Virus record (IMG/VR): IMGVR_UViG_3300045999_001420
Span: 1-53,546 of that record
Reading direction: 5' to 3' (one strand)
Source: a virus
Length of the DNA: 53,546 bases
A model generated the notes under the pieces. That model saw only the letters and a program-made list of their open reading frames with translations. It had not been told where the DNA came from and did no database searches. Of this stretch, positions 4,904 to 12,912 are shown piece by piece (the stretch's first letter is position 1; each line of letters opens with the position of its first letter). Both the position numbers and the translations under genes were made by a program.

Positions 4904-6952
4904 ATGGCTGCTGGATTGAGCATATTCCGTGTAGTATCTAACGATGAACTCGCCCGTCAGGAGCGAGAGCAAATCGACCGTGAGCTTCAGGCACGGCAGA
5001 ACAGTTCACTCATGCTTGGCATCGTGGACTATCTGCGTGAGTGCTGGGACGCTGCGAGGATTTCCAAGAAGCCCATCGAAGACATCATGCTCACCGCCAT
5101 GCGTCAGCGCAACGGCGAGTACGAACCGGAGAAGCTTGCCGCCATCAAGCAGCAGGGCGGCTCCGAAGTCTTCATGATGATCACGGAAGTGAAGTGCCGC
5201 GCCGCCGAAAGCTGGCTGCGTGATATCCTGCTGGATACAGGCACGCCCCCGTGGGACATCAGCCCTACGCCAATTCCTGAACTGTCACCTGCGCAGGTAC
5301 AGGAAATCAAGGCGGCGTTTGCCGACATGGTCGCACGCCTGCTTCAGGAAGAACTCCGCGCCATGACGCCATCCGAGATGGCGGAAGCGAAGGAAGCCAT
5401 CTCGCAAGAGTATCGCTTCAAGATGTTGCAGGCCGCGCAGAACCGCGCTGACAAGATGAAGCACAAGATTTCTGACCAGTTCGCAGAGGGCGGCTGGGCT
5501 GAGAGCTTCAACGATTTCATCACCGACCTCGTTACGTATCCCGCAGCCATCGTCAAAGGTCCGGTTGTGCGCCGTCAGCGCACCCTTGGGTGGCAGCAGG
5601 ACGCCTCTGGGCGCACGGTAGCCGTTCCAGTGGACAAGATCGCGCCGGAATACGAGCGCGTTGACCCGTTCTACTTCTACCCGGAGCCGGGGATTACCCG
5701 CATTCAGGACGGGTATTGCTTCCAGCACCACCCCTTGACCCGCACGATGCTGGCCGATCTCATCGGGATGCCCGGTTACGACGATCAGGCCATCCGCAAA
5801 TTGCTCGAAGAGGGCAACGGAAGCTCGTGGATCAACCAAGACATCGAGTTGATCAAGGATGAGGAGGAGCGCAAGTACCACACGGAGATGCGCCCGACCC
5901 AGATTTTCGACGCGCTTGAGTTCTGGGGCAAGATTTCCGGCCAGATGCTCCGCGAGTGGGGCATGTCGGAGGACGAAGTACCCGACGCAGCCCTTGAATA
6001 CGACGCGAATGTGTGGGTTTGCGGCAACCTTGTCCTCAAGGCCGTGCTGAATTACGACCCGCTGGGTGAAAAACCCTATGCGAAGACCTCGTTTATCAAG
6101 TGTCCGGGTGCATTTTGGGGTAAGGGTATCCCTGAGATCATCGAAGACCTCCAGAATGTCTGCAACGCAGCGGCCCGCGCCCTCGTCAACAACATGGGTA
6201 TCTCGTCTGGACCCCAAGTTGAGGTCAATCTGGAGCGTATCCCGGCCAACGAGGACATTACCCAGATTTATCCGTGGAAAATCTGGCAGGTTACCAACGA
6301 TCCGACCGGGTCTAGCGCCCCGGCAGTGCGTTTCACACAGCCGGAAGCCAATGCGACCATGCTTATGGGCGTCTACGAGCGGTTTTCGCGCCTTGCCGAC
6401 GAGCATTCTGGCATCCCGGCCTACCTTTACGGCGATCTGAACGTCCAAGGCGCTGGTCGTACGTCCTCTGGCCTCTCCATGCTCATGGGAAGCGCCGGTA
6501 AGGGCATCCGTCAGGTGGTCATGCACATCGATAGCGATGTGATCAAGCCGATTGTGGAGCGTCAGTACGTCTACAACATGCGTTATGACGACGATGAGAG
6601 CATCAAGGGTGATCTTCAGATCATGCCGCGCGGTGCGATCAACCTCGCCAACCGCGAGACGATGAATGTACGCAGGATCGAGTTCCTCAATGCCACGGCA
6701 AACCCTGCCGACATGGAGATCATGGGTCCTGATGGCCGCGCCGCGCTGCTGCGCGAGGTCGCCAAGAGCTTGCAAATGCCGACAGAAGATATTATACCTT
6801 CGCGCGAGACAGTTGCCCTTATGCAGCGTCCGTCGAAGGGACAGCCGCCGCAAGGTGGCGGCAAACCGACTCCGACACAGCCTGACGGTTCTCCCAAAGG
6901 GGGGCAGCAGGCCAACGTCGTTACAAGTAATGCGTCTGGAGGGGCACCGTGA
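4904..6952 (+). CDS. portal protein
   Basis: Dodecameric portal at the capsid vertex, through which DNA is packaged and ejected and to which the tail adaptors bind. From the ATG at 4904 (MAAGLSIFRVVSNDEL) it has 682 residues, in the range of P22-type portals. The frame is open from 4805, but that segment spans the terminator. Typical features are a helical N-terminal region, a central domain with VDPFYFYPEPG, a conserved KCPGAFWGKGIPEIIEDLQ stem/clip region, and a Pro/Gly/Gln-rich tail. The start has only a weak ribosome site (GAAG). It ends with a GTGA overlap into the next gene. Confidence 0.88.
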   Translation: MAAGLSIFRVVSNDELARQEREQIDRELQARQNSSLMLGIVDYLRECWDAARISKKPIEDIMLTAMRQRNGEYEPEKLAAIKQQGGSEVFMMITEVKCRAAESWLRDILLDTGTPPWDISPTPIPELSPAQVQEIKAAFADMVARLLQEELRAMTPSEMAEAKEAISQEYRFKMLQAAQNRADKMKHKISDQFAEGGWAESFNDFITDLVTYPAAIVKGPVVRRQRTLGWQQDASGRTVAVPVDKIAPEYERVDPFYFYPEPGITRIQDGYCFQHHPLTRTMLADLIGMPGYDDQAIRKLLEEGNGSSWINQDIELIKDEEERKYHTEMRPTQIFDALEFWGKISGQMLREWGMSEDEVPDAALEYDANVWVCGNLVLKAVLNYDPLGEKPYAKTSFIKCPGAFWGKGIPEIIEDLQNVCNAAARALVNNMGISSGPQVEVNLERIPANEDITQIYPWKIWQVTNDPTGSSAPAVRFTQPEANATMLMGVYERFSRLADEHSGIPAYLYGDLNVQGAGRTSSGLSMLMGSAGKGIRQVVMHIDSDVIKPIVERQYVYNMRYDDDESIKGDLQIMPRGAINLANRETMNVRRIEFLNATANPADMEIMGPDGRAALLREVAKSLQMPTEDIIPSRETVALMQRPSKGQPPQGGGKPTPTQPDGSPKGGQQANVVTSNASGGAP

Positions 6953-7197
6953 TCCGCCCCACTGACGAGGTTGTGAAGGCTATGGCCCTCATTGTGAGGC
7001 AGTACCCGCAGGTACTGACCTTCTTCAAGGAGTGGAAGGCCCACGAACTCGAACAACTTCCATTCGCTTCAGGTGCTTCGGCAGTGTCACAGGGGCGCTG
7101 CCAAGTATTAGCCGAACTCGTGAAGTTGGCTACAAATTCCCCTGATTTGGCGGCAAAGCAGCCACGCTCGCCGACCAACCCTACGCATACCGGATAG
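6949..7197 (+). CDS. hypothetical protein between portal and scaffold, 82 aa
   Basis: GTG start at 6949 with GGAGG six bases upstream, overlapping the portal stop by 4 nt. The N-terminal two thirds is helical (VVKAMALIVRQYPQVLTFFKEWKAHELEQL) and the tail is Pro/Thr-rich and probably disordered. Its position between portal and scaffold suggests a role in head assembly. No family is recognised with confidence. Confidence 0.65.
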   Translation: MIRPTDEVVKAMALIVRQYPQVLTFFKEWKAHELEQLPFASGASAVSQGRCQVLAELVKLATNSPDLAAKQPRSPTNPTHTG

Positions 7198-7208
7198 GAG
7201 CGTATTAA

Positions 7209-8246
7209 ATGGCAATGCCTGAACAAATTCGTAAGCAGATTGAAGCCGCAGATGAGCAGTTGAAGAAGCTGTCTGGTGAGACGGGGGCTGATGAGGCCAA
7301 TCCGCCTGCCGATGAGACCGTTTCCGACGCTTCCACGTCTCAGGCTGACGATGCTGGGAAGACAGTTCAACCTTCTGGAGCCTCTGAGCAAGGCACCAAG
7401 GAAGACCCGAACTCTGACACGTATGCCCAGCGTTGGCGTACGCTTCAGGGGCAGTTTAACGCAGAAGTACCGCGACTGCGGGGCGCAAACAAGGATTTGC
7501 AGGCCCGTGTCGCCCAGTTGGAGAACCTTCTTTCGACACTCAACAGTGCTCCACCCGTCGCTGCGCAGGCAGCACCGCAGTCCGCACAGAAGTTCGTGAC
7601 TGACGCTGACGTGGCCGAGTACGGCGAGTCGATTGATATGATGCGCAAGGTCACCCGTGAGGAGGTTGGCTCTATGCTGGGTAAGATTGCCCAGTTGGAG
7701 AGCACCATCCAGCACCTTACGAATAACGTGGCAGGTACAGTAATTCCGCAGGTTCAGCGTGTTGCACAGCAGCAGGCTGCGTCTACGGAAGAGCGGTTCT
7801 GGACTAACCTCGCGCAGCGTGTACCCAATTGGCAGCAGATCAACAACGATCAGGACTTCCAGTCTTGGCTGTTGGAGGTTGATCCGCTGACGAATACTTC
7901 GCGTCAGACCCATCTGGAGATCGCCCAGCGCGATCTGGATGCGAACCGTGTCGTTGCGTTCTTCAACGCCTTCACGTCGGCGTCTGGCAAGTTTGCGCCA
8001 CAAGCGAATGCTCAACCTAATCGGTCTGCTTCAGAGTTGGAGCGGCAGATTGCCCCCGGTCGCGCACGCGGCTCTTCTGGTGCCTCTGCTGGTCAGACCG
8101 CGAAAACCTATACCCCGGAAGACATCAAGAAGTTCTTCAACGATGTCCGTTCTGGCAAGTACAGGGGCCGCGAAACTGAGCGTGACCGTGTTGAACGCGA
8201 CATCTTCGCAGCACAGCGGGATGGACGCATCATGCAAGCAAGCTAA
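7209..8246 (+). CDS. putative scaffolding protein
   Basis: 345 residues directly upstream of the coat protein, the usual place for scaffold. Composition fits: an acidic, disordered N-terminus (Ala/Asp/Ser/Thr-rich, residues 20-70), a coiled-coil stretch (about 75-110, QGQFNAEVPRLRGANKDLQARVAQLENLL), a second helical region (GSMLGKIAQLESTIQHLTNNV), and a basic C-terminal end (RETERDRVERDIFAAQRDGR) that could contact coat protein as in P22. No sequence motif proves it. GGAG-type site at 7197-7200. Confidence 0.65.
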   Translation: MAMPEQIRKQIEAADEQLKKLSGETGADEANPPADETVSDASTSQADDAGKTVQPSGASEQGTKEDPNSDTYAQRWRTLQGQFNAEVPRLRGANKDLQARVAQLENLLSTLNSAPPVAAQAAPQSAQKFVTDADVAEYGESIDMMRKVTREEVGSMLGKIAQLESTIQHLTNNVAGTVIPQVQRVAQQQAASTEERFWTNLAQRVPNWQQINNDQDFQSWLLEVDPLTNTSRQTHLEIAQRDLDANRVVAFFNAFTSASGKFAPQANAQPNRSASELERQIAPGRARGSSGASAGQTAKTYTPEDIKKFFNDVRSGKYRGRETERDRVERDIFAAQRDGRIMQAS

Positions 8247-8261
8247 ATCTAGGAGACTACC

Positions 8262-9188
8262 ATGTCTTTCCCCGTCGCCTCTGGTCGCCCGAACTACTCG
8301 GGCAACTTCATTCCCGAAATCTGGTCGGGCAAGCTCATCCAGAACTTCTACGACGCCACGGTTCTGTCGGCCATCGCCAACACGGACTATGAGGGCGAAA
8401 TCCGCCGCATGGGCGATACCGTGAACATCCGCACCACGCCGGAAATCACGATCAAGACCTATGTGAAGGGTCAGACCCTCACCGTCGAGAACCCGGACAA
8501 GCCGAAAATCCAGCTTGTCATCGACAAGGGCGAGTACTTCGCCTGCATCGAGGACGACGTGGACAAGGTCCAGTCGGACATCAACCTGATGGACACTTGG
8601 TCTAAGGACGCCTCTGAGCGTATGAAGATCAAGATCGATCAGCGCGTGCTGACTGCCATCATCGCTGATGTGGCTGCTGCCAACGAGGGTTCTTCCGCTG
8701 GCCGCATCTCCGGGTCTATCGACCTCGGCGCTGGCGGTGCCGGTACTGCCGTCACCCTGTCCAAGACCAATGTTCTCGAATATATCGTGGACATGGGTAC
8801 GGTGCTGGATGAAGCCAACGTTCCCGAGTCTGGCCGCTGGATCGTCATCCCGGCCAAGATGGCTGGTCTGATCAAGAAGTCGGACCTCAAGGACGCTTCG
8901 CTCACCGGCGACGGAACCTCTCCCCTGCGCAACGGGCGTATCGGCATGATTGACCGGTTCACGGTCTACATGAGCCACAACCTGCCGTCCACCGGCAGCG
9001 GCTCGACCCGTGAGTTCGACGTTATCGCCGGTCACAAGATGGGCTTCACGTTCGCCTCTCAGATGACCGAGATGGAGACGATCCGTTCCGAGTCCACCTT
9101 CGGCAACATCGTGCGCGGCCTTCAGGTTTACGGTTTCCAGACCGTCAAGCCGGAAGCTCTCGCCCACGGCGTTGTCATCGTCGGCTAA
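8262..9188 (+). CDS. major capsid protein
   Basis: 308-residue coat protein, P22/HK97-fold type by size, position and pattern. It has an N-terminal arm (PNYSGNFIPEIWSGKLIQNFYDATVL), then a segment typical of coat proteins (GDTVNIRTTPEITIKTYVKGQ), an Asp-rich FACIEDDVDKVQSDINLM helix, and a C-terminal axial-domain-like end (RSESTFGNIVRGLQVYGFQTVKPEAL). A good AGGAG site precedes the ATG. A strong UUCG hairpin immediately follows the stop, consistent with high expression of a discrete message. Confidence 0.88.
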   Translation: MSFPVASGRPNYSGNFIPEIWSGKLIQNFYDATVLSAIANTDYEGEIRRMGDTVNIRTTPEITIKTYVKGQTLTVENPDKPKIQLVIDKGEYFACIEDDVDKVQSDINLMDTWSKDASERMKIKIDQRVLTAIIADVAAANEGSSAGRISGSIDLGAGGAGTAVTLSKTNVLEYIVDMGTVLDEANVPESGRWIVIPAKMAGLIKKSDLKDASLTGDGTSPLRNGRIGMIDRFTVYMSHNLPSTGSGSTREFDVIAGHKMGFTFASQMTEMETIRSESTFGNIVRGLQVYGFQTVKPEALAHGVVIVG

Positions 9189-9190
9189 TC

Positions 9191-9212
9191 AATGGGGGCT
9201 TCGGCCCCCATT
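9191..9212 (+). promoter_or_regulatory. UUCG-capped hairpin after the coat gene
   Basis: AATGGGGGC-TTCG-GCCCCCATT: a perfect 9-bp stem with a C-G closed UUCG tetraloop, starting three bases after the coat-protein stop codon. No U-tract follows. Likely a 3' stabiliser of the coat mRNA or a partial terminator. Confidence 0.65.
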
Positions 9213-9240
9213 CATCCAACTGCTCTGAGGAGATAACTCC

Positions 9241-9723
9241 ATGGCTACCTACACCGACTCCCTTGGTTTCTACAAGGGTTCCGCTGGCTTCCACGCTGCT
9301 GGCCTCAACAAGGTTCATCGCGTAGAGGTCGTTCTCGACTTCGCTGATATCGCTCTTGCCCGCACCGCTGCTGCCGCGACGGCGCTTGCTGCGAACGATA
9401 TTCTCGAAATCATCCCGCTTCCGGCGAAGTCGCTCGTTCTGTCCGTTGGTATGGATGTGACGACTGCCGAAGGTGCGACCGCCACTCTCGCTATTGGCGA
9501 CGGCTCTGACGACGACGGCTTTCTCGCCGCTACGTCGATCAACTCCGTTAGTTCCGTTGTGAACGTCCCGGTGCTCGTTGAAGGCGCACCGAACACGCTC
9601 AATCCGGCCTACGGTCACGGCAAGTACTACTCCGCCGCTGACACCATCGATGTGAAGCTCGGCCATAACAGCATCGATGCTGCCGTGGTCCGCGTCTGGG
9701 CACTCGTGGTCGATTGCTCGTAA
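9241..9723 (+). CDS. putative head decoration or capsid-associated protein
   Basis: 160 residues, next to the coat gene and bracketed by matching UUCG hairpins on both sides, which suggests abundant expression with the coat. The protein is beta-rich with low Lys and many Ala, Val, Thr and Gly residues. It contains an acidic loop (GDGSDDDGFLAATS) and a repeated small-residue pattern, as in capsid decoration or fibre proteins. AGGAGATAACTCC precedes the ATG. Function is inferred from position and composition. Confidence 0.6.
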   Translation: MATYTDSLGFYKGSAGFHAAGLNKVHRVEVVLDFADIALARTAAAATALAANDILEIIPLPAKSLVLSVGMDVTTAEGATATLAIGDGSDDDGFLAATSINSVSSVVNVPVLVEGAPNTLNPAYGHGKYYSAADTIDVKLGHNSIDAAVVRVWALVVDCS

Positions 9724-9727
9724 TCGA

Positions 9728-9749
9728 TAAGGGGGCTTCGGCCCCCTTA
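9728..9749 (+). promoter_or_regulatory. UUCG-capped hairpin after the decoration gene
   Basis: TAAGGGGGC-TTCG-GCCCCCTTA: 9-bp stem with a UUCG loop, starting five bases after the stop of 9241-9723. It is nearly identical in design to the hairpin at 9191-9212. No U-tract. Confidence 0.65.
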
Positions 9750-9770
9750 CCTTCTTCATAGGAGAGCCTG

Positions 9771-10052
9771 ATGGCACGCGAAAGTCTGTCTGTTCACACG
9801 AATGCCGATGCCCAGATGGTTACGGGGAAGAGCCGCTTGATCGGCGTTCTCTACACCTCTGCTGGCGGATCGCTTGACCACATCAAGCTGTATGACGGCA
9901 CCTCCGCTGCCGGTCGGCTGGTACTCGAACTTGATACCACCAAGCAGGGTGTCGTGACGTGGAATTTGCCCGAAGGCGGTCTATCATTCTCGACCGGGCT
10001 TTATTGCGATATCGGCGGCGCAACCTCCTGCACCGTGCTTTATCAGGACTAA
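9771..10052 (+). CDS. hypothetical structural protein, 93 aa
   Basis: AGGAGAGCCTG precedes the ATG. The protein looks like one small beta-sandwich domain: alternating strands with SAGGSLDHIKLYDGTSAAGRLVLELD and a Gly-rich C-terminal half (LPEGGLSFSTGLYCDIGGATSC). Two Cys lie near the end. Small all-beta proteins of this type follow the coat gene in many tailed phages and may be minor capsid or tail-attachment components. Exact role unknown. Confidence 0.6.
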   Translation: MARESLSVHTNADAQMVTGKSRLIGVLYTSAGGSLDHIKLYDGTSAAGRLVLELDTTKQGVVTWNLPEGGLSFSTGLYCDIGGATSCTVLYQD

Positions 10053-10057
10053 TTGCC

Positions 10058-10312
10058 ATGGCGAAAACCCCAGCATGGCAGCGCAAGGAAGGGAAGAACC
10101 CCAAGGGCGGTCTGAATGCCAAGGGGCGGGCTTCCTACAATGCAGCAAACCCCGACAAGCCGGGGCTTAAGGCCCCACAGCCTGAAGGCGGATCACGCCG
10201 TGACAGCTTCTGTGCCCGGATGAAAGGCATGAAGAAGAAGCTCACCTCGGCCAAGACGGCCAACGATCCGAACTCTCGTATCAACAAATCCCTGAGAGCG
10301 TGGAACTGCTGA
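10058..10312 (+). CDS. small basic protein, DUF6321-like
   Basis: 84 residues from the ATG at 10058, very rich in Lys, Arg, Gly and Pro. The pattern KGGLNAKGRASYNAANPDKPGLKAP, then RRDSFCARMKGMKKK and a final RAWNC, matches the small conserved phage proteins grouped as DUF6321, by memory of the family. No function is established. It opens a run of five tiny basic genes (10058-10999) with overlapping or tight junctions. Charge suggests DNA or RNA contact, perhaps in the virion. Confidence 0.7.
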   Translation: MAKTPAWQRKEGKNPKGGLNAKGRASYNAANPDKPGLKAPQPEGGSRRDSFCARMKGMKKKLTSAKTANDPNSRINKSLRAWNC

Positions 10313-10482
10313 TGAAAACCAAGGCTCAGAAGAAAATCTCCAAGGTGATGCGCGAGTTCAAGGCGGGCACACTCCACAGCGGCGTTGATCCGAAGGGGCC
10401 GAAGAAGGCACCCGTGGTCAAGAACCGCAAGCAGGCCATTGCCATCGCGCTGAGCGAGGCCGGTAGGAGCAAGAAGCGGTGA
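10312..10482 (+). CDS. small basic protein, DUF6496-like
   Basis: 56 residues from the ATG at 10312, overlapping the previous stop by one base (TGATG). Helical basic N-terminus (KAQKKISKVMREFKAGTLHSG) and the hallmark NRKQAIAIALSEAGRSKKR at the end, resembling the DUF6496 group, which occurs in phages and bacteria. Function unknown. Part of the run of tiny basic late genes. Confidence 0.7.
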   Translation: MKTKAQKKISKVMREFKAGTLHSGVDPKGPKKAPVVKNRKQAIAIALSEAGRSKKR

Positions 10483-10658
10483 AGAAGTCCAAGGTCAACG
10501 AGGCCGGGAACTACACCAAGCCGAGCCTCCGCAAGCGCCTGTTCAACGAGATCAAGGGTGCAGCGGTGCAGGGCACAGCAGCCGGTCAGTGGTCGGCCCG
10601 CAAGGCCCAGCTTCTGGCAAAGAAGTACAAGGCAGCAGGCGGGGGCTACACGTCGTGA
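10479..10658 (+). CDS. small basic protein, DUF5872-like
   Basis: 59 residues from a GTG start at 10479 that overlaps the previous stop by 4 nt. The text KVNEAGNYTKPSLRKRLFN and GQWSARKAQLLAKKYK resembles the DUF5872 group of short basic proteins found in phages, algae viruses and bacteria. No established function. It overlaps the next gene in the same GTGA fashion, so the five genes appear translationally coupled. Confidence 0.7.
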   Translation: MKKSKVNEAGNYTKPSLRKRLFNEIKGAAVQGTAAGQWSARKAQLLAKKYKAAGGGYTS

Positions 10659-10888
10659 AGGCCCCCCAGAAGTCCCTCAAGGACTGGACCGCCCAGAAGT
10701 GGCGTACCAAGTCTGGTAAGCCGTCCTCCAAGACCGGAGAAAGATATTTACCGGAAGCGGCGATTAAGGCATTATCCTCCGCAGAATACGCGGCGACAAC
10801 CGCAGCGAAGCGCAAGGGTATGAAGAGCGGCAAGCAGTTTGTGCAGCAGCCAGACAAGATTGCCAAGAAAACAGCGAAGTACAGATAG
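10655..10888 (+). CDS. small basic protein, 77 aa
   Basis: GTG start at 10655 (GTGA overlap). Sequence begins MKAPQKSLKDWTAQKWRTK, continues with SGKPSSKTGERYLPEAAIKAL, and has a Lys-rich end (RKGMKSGKQFVQQPDKIAKK). Proteins with this WTxQKWRTKSGKPS block are widespread small hypothetical proteins in phages and aquatic bacteria. The function is unknown; the charge suggests nucleic-acid binding. The frame is open upstream to 10589, but the coupled GTG is the better start. Confidence 0.7.
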   Translation: MKAPQKSLKDWTAQKWRTKSGKPSSKTGERYLPEAAIKALSSAEYAATTAAKRKGMKSGKQFVQQPDKIAKKTAKYR

Positions 10889-10897
10889 GAGCCTACC

Positions 10898-10999
10898 ATG
10901 GCGAAGAAGCCGATGATGAAGTTCACCCCCTGCTCCAAGTGCCCGTCGCCCGCCAAGTGCAAGGCTGCTGGCAAGTGCATGATGAAGGGCAAGAAGTAA
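10898..10999 (+). CDS. 33-residue Cys/Lys-rich microprotein
   Basis: AGGAGCCTACC precedes the ATG at 10898. The peptide has four Cys in the order CSKCPSPAKCKAAGKC and ends MMKGKK, so it could bind one zinc ion, or iron, in a minimal knuckle. It is the last of five consecutive tiny basic genes in the late operon. No family is recognised. Confidence 0.65.
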   Translation: MAKKPMMKFTPCSKCPSPAKCKAAGKCMMKGKK

Positions 11000-11000
11000 T

Positions 11001-11243
11001 ATGACGAGGCTTTTGAGGCACAAGGTAAAGGGTACGATCTACGGCTGGAACCAGTTTCTGGCTGAGCATCCGAGCATCGAGGAAGTCACCGAAGAGCAGG
11101 CGTTCCCCGAGAAGTTCGCCCCCAAAGCGGCGAAGGGCCGTAAGCCCAAGGTCAGCCTGACTACTGACGAAATTCCCGAGCCGCCGCAGGATGACCTGCT
11201 GGCAGACCTCAACGACGAACTGACGCGGAAGACGAAGGTATGA
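11001..11243 (+). CDS. hypothetical protein, 80 aa
   Basis: Starts one base after the preceding TAA. Basic N-terminus with an aromatic patch (KVKGTIYGWNQFLAEHPSIEEVTEEQAF), a Lys/Ala/Pro linker, and an acidic C-terminal end (EPPQDDLLADLNDELT). Short proteins of this arrangement precede the adaptor genes in related gene orders; possibly a head-completion component. It overlaps the next gene by 4 nt. Confidence 0.6.
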   Translation: MTRLLRHKVKGTIYGWNQFLAEHPSIEEVTEEQAFPEKFAPKAAKGRKPKVSLTTDEIPEPPQDDLLADLNDELTRKTKV

Positions 11244-11893
11244 TCCTTTCCGACGTAATTACAGAGGCCCGGAAGCTGCTTCAGGATACGAGTTCTGAGG
11301 CAAGCCTTCGGCGTTTCACGGATGAGGTACTCTTGGGGTTTGCCAATCAGACCTTGAAGCGCATTGCCCTGATCCGCCCGGACCTCTTTTCTTACGTCGG
11401 AACCATTACCTGCACGGCTGGCGAGGTTCTCCAGTCCGCACCCTCCGACTCCATCCGCCTCATGGAAGTCTTCCGTGTGCAGGGCGGCAGCGCCGTGCGC
11501 GAGACCAACCGGCAGACTATCGATCAGACTTACCCCGGCTGGGTGGACGCCACCGCTGGTGCTACGGTCAACTGGATGCGGCATCCCCGCAACCCGAACA
11601 AGTTCTTCATCTACCCGAAGGCTCCTGCCGCGCAGGTCCTGATTGGTGAGTACGCCAAGGCCCCGCCTGATTACGCCAGCGGAACGACGGTTGAGCTTCT
11701 GCCCGACGCCTACTTCACCACGGTGGTGGACGGCACTGTGTTCTTGGCCGAGAGCATCGACAACGAGCATGTGACCAACGGGCGGGCCAAGATGTTCTTC
11801 GACAGCTTTACCGCCAGCCTCGATACCAACTACAAGACGCGACTCTTCACCGATCTTGATAGCGGTGGTCTGGACAAGAGGGACCTGCCCTGA
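11240..11893 (+). CDS. head-tail adaptor protein, DUF6682-like
   Basis: 217 residues. The start MILSDVITEARKLLQDTSSEASLRRFTDEVLLGFANQTLKRI is the helical opening typical of podovirus adaptor/connector proteins (DUF6682 group, by recollection). It is followed by a beta-rich central domain and a C-terminal helix (HVTNGRAKMFFDSFTASLDTNYKTRL). It would form the ring below the portal. ATGA overlap with the previous gene and TGATG overlap with the next adaptor. Confidence 0.72.
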   Translation: MILSDVITEARKLLQDTSSEASLRRFTDEVLLGFANQTLKRIALIRPDLFSYVGTITCTAGEVLQSAPSDSIRLMEVFRVQGGSAVRETNRQTIDQTYPGWVDATAGATVNWMRHPRNPNKFFIYPKAPAAQVLIGEYAKAPPDYASGTTVELLPDAYFTTVVDGTVFLAESIDNEHVTNGRAKMFFDSFTASLDTNYKTRLFTDLDSGGLDKRDLP

Positions 11894-12561
11894 TGGCTAC
11901 GCGCACGTTTATCTCACTCGAAAACAAGCTGGCAGCTAACGTGCCGGGATGCCCGCGCCCGACGATTGAGCAGTTTGTGCGCGATATCGCTATCGAAGTC
12001 TGCGAGAAGACGCTCGTCTGGCGCTACGAACAGGACATCATCCCTCTGACTGCCGGGGTCTACGAGTACGACTACGAGGTTCCGACTGACAGCGAAGTCG
12101 TTGCTATCATTCACTCAGCACTGCTTGGGGATAATATCTTTAAGGAAACACTTAGGCCGGTCTCGCAAGAAGACCTGCATCGGCTGTATCCAGACTGGCC
12201 TTCGACCGATGTCGGTCGGCGCAGTTCGCCGCGTGTTCTCAGCCAGTTCGATCCCGATCACTTCGTGGTCGCACCGGTTCCAGATACCGCACAGGTGTAT
12301 TCGATCAAGATGTTCTTGGCTCTGCGTCCTACGCCGTCAGCTACGACGATGGATAAGACTGCCATGGATGAGGTCGAGCAGTTGATCACCCATGGTGTGC
12401 TGCAACATCTGCACACTATACCTGATAAGTCATGGACAGATTACGGTGTTGCGTCCTACCACGCAAAGCAGTACACGTACAAGACAGCGGCCCGCCGCGC
12501 GAAGGCCAATCTGGGTGTTGCGCGGGCCTCCCTTACGGCGCAGATGCGCCCGCTTGAATAG
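11893..12561 (+). CDS. second head-tail adaptor / tail tubular-type protein
   Basis: 222 residues, translationally coupled to the first adaptor. Layout resembles tail tubular A or adaptor proteins: an N-terminal helix for assembly (CPRPTIEQFVRDIAIEVCEKTLVW), a central beta domain (VYEYDYEVPTDSEVVAI), and a C-terminal helical segment (HAKQYTYKTAARRAKANLGVARASL). Together with 11240-11893 and the large tail protein at 20561 it would make the short tail tube. Role from position and pattern. Confidence 0.65.
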   Translation: MATRTFISLENKLAANVPGCPRPTIEQFVRDIAIEVCEKTLVWRYEQDIIPLTAGVYEYDYEVPTDSEVVAIIHSALLGDNIFKETLRPVSQEDLHRLYPDWPSTDVGRRSSPRVLSQFDPDHFVVAPVPDTAQVYSIKMFLALRPTPSATTMDKTAMDEVEQLITHGVLQHLHTIPDKSWTDYGVASYHAKQYTYKTAARRAKANLGVARASLTAQMRPLE

Positions 12562-12569
12562 GTGGCATG

Positions 12570-12899
12570 ATGGCTGACGTTATCAAGGTTGTTCAGGGTG
12601 ATACGAAGCCGCTGATCTCGCTGACGCTCACCGATGATGCGACCGGAGACCCATTCGATCTTTCTGCTGCCACAACGACTGTTAGTATTAACTTCCGTGC
12701 AGCCGGTTCGACAGCAACTCCGCAGGTCATTTCTTGTGTCAAGACGGACGCCGCGAACGGCGAAGTGCAGTTCGACTTTTCCGGCGACATCCTCAACGTA
12801 GACCCCGGACTGTATGAAGGTGAAATTGTTGTCAGCCTCGACGGTGCAACACACACCGTCTACGACGTTCTTAAATTCCGCGTTCGCGCAGACTTCTAG
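12570..12899 (+). CDS. BppU N-terminal-like tail/fibre base protein
   Basis: About 109 residues; tandem ATG codons at 12567 and 12570 are both possible. The sequence (VIKVVQGDTKPLISLTLTDD, then PFDLSAATTTVSINFR, and PGLYEGEIVVSLDGATHTV near the end) has the pattern of the immunoglobulin-like N-terminal domain of baseplate upper proteins. Here it is a stand-alone domain at the start of the fibre gene cluster. It may anchor a fibre to the tail or head. Confidence 0.6.
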   Translation: MADVIKVVQGDTKPLISLTLTDDATGDPFDLSAATTTVSINFRAAGSTATPQVISCVKTDAANGEVQFDFSGDILNVDPGLYEGEIVVSLDGATHTVYDVLKFRVRADF

Positions 12900-12912
12900 G
12901 TAGGAGATAGTC

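Noticed and set aside
5285-6853. 522-codon antisense frame over the portal gene
   Set aside because: Shadow of the portal codon usage; the portal frame has clear homology-type features and this one has none.
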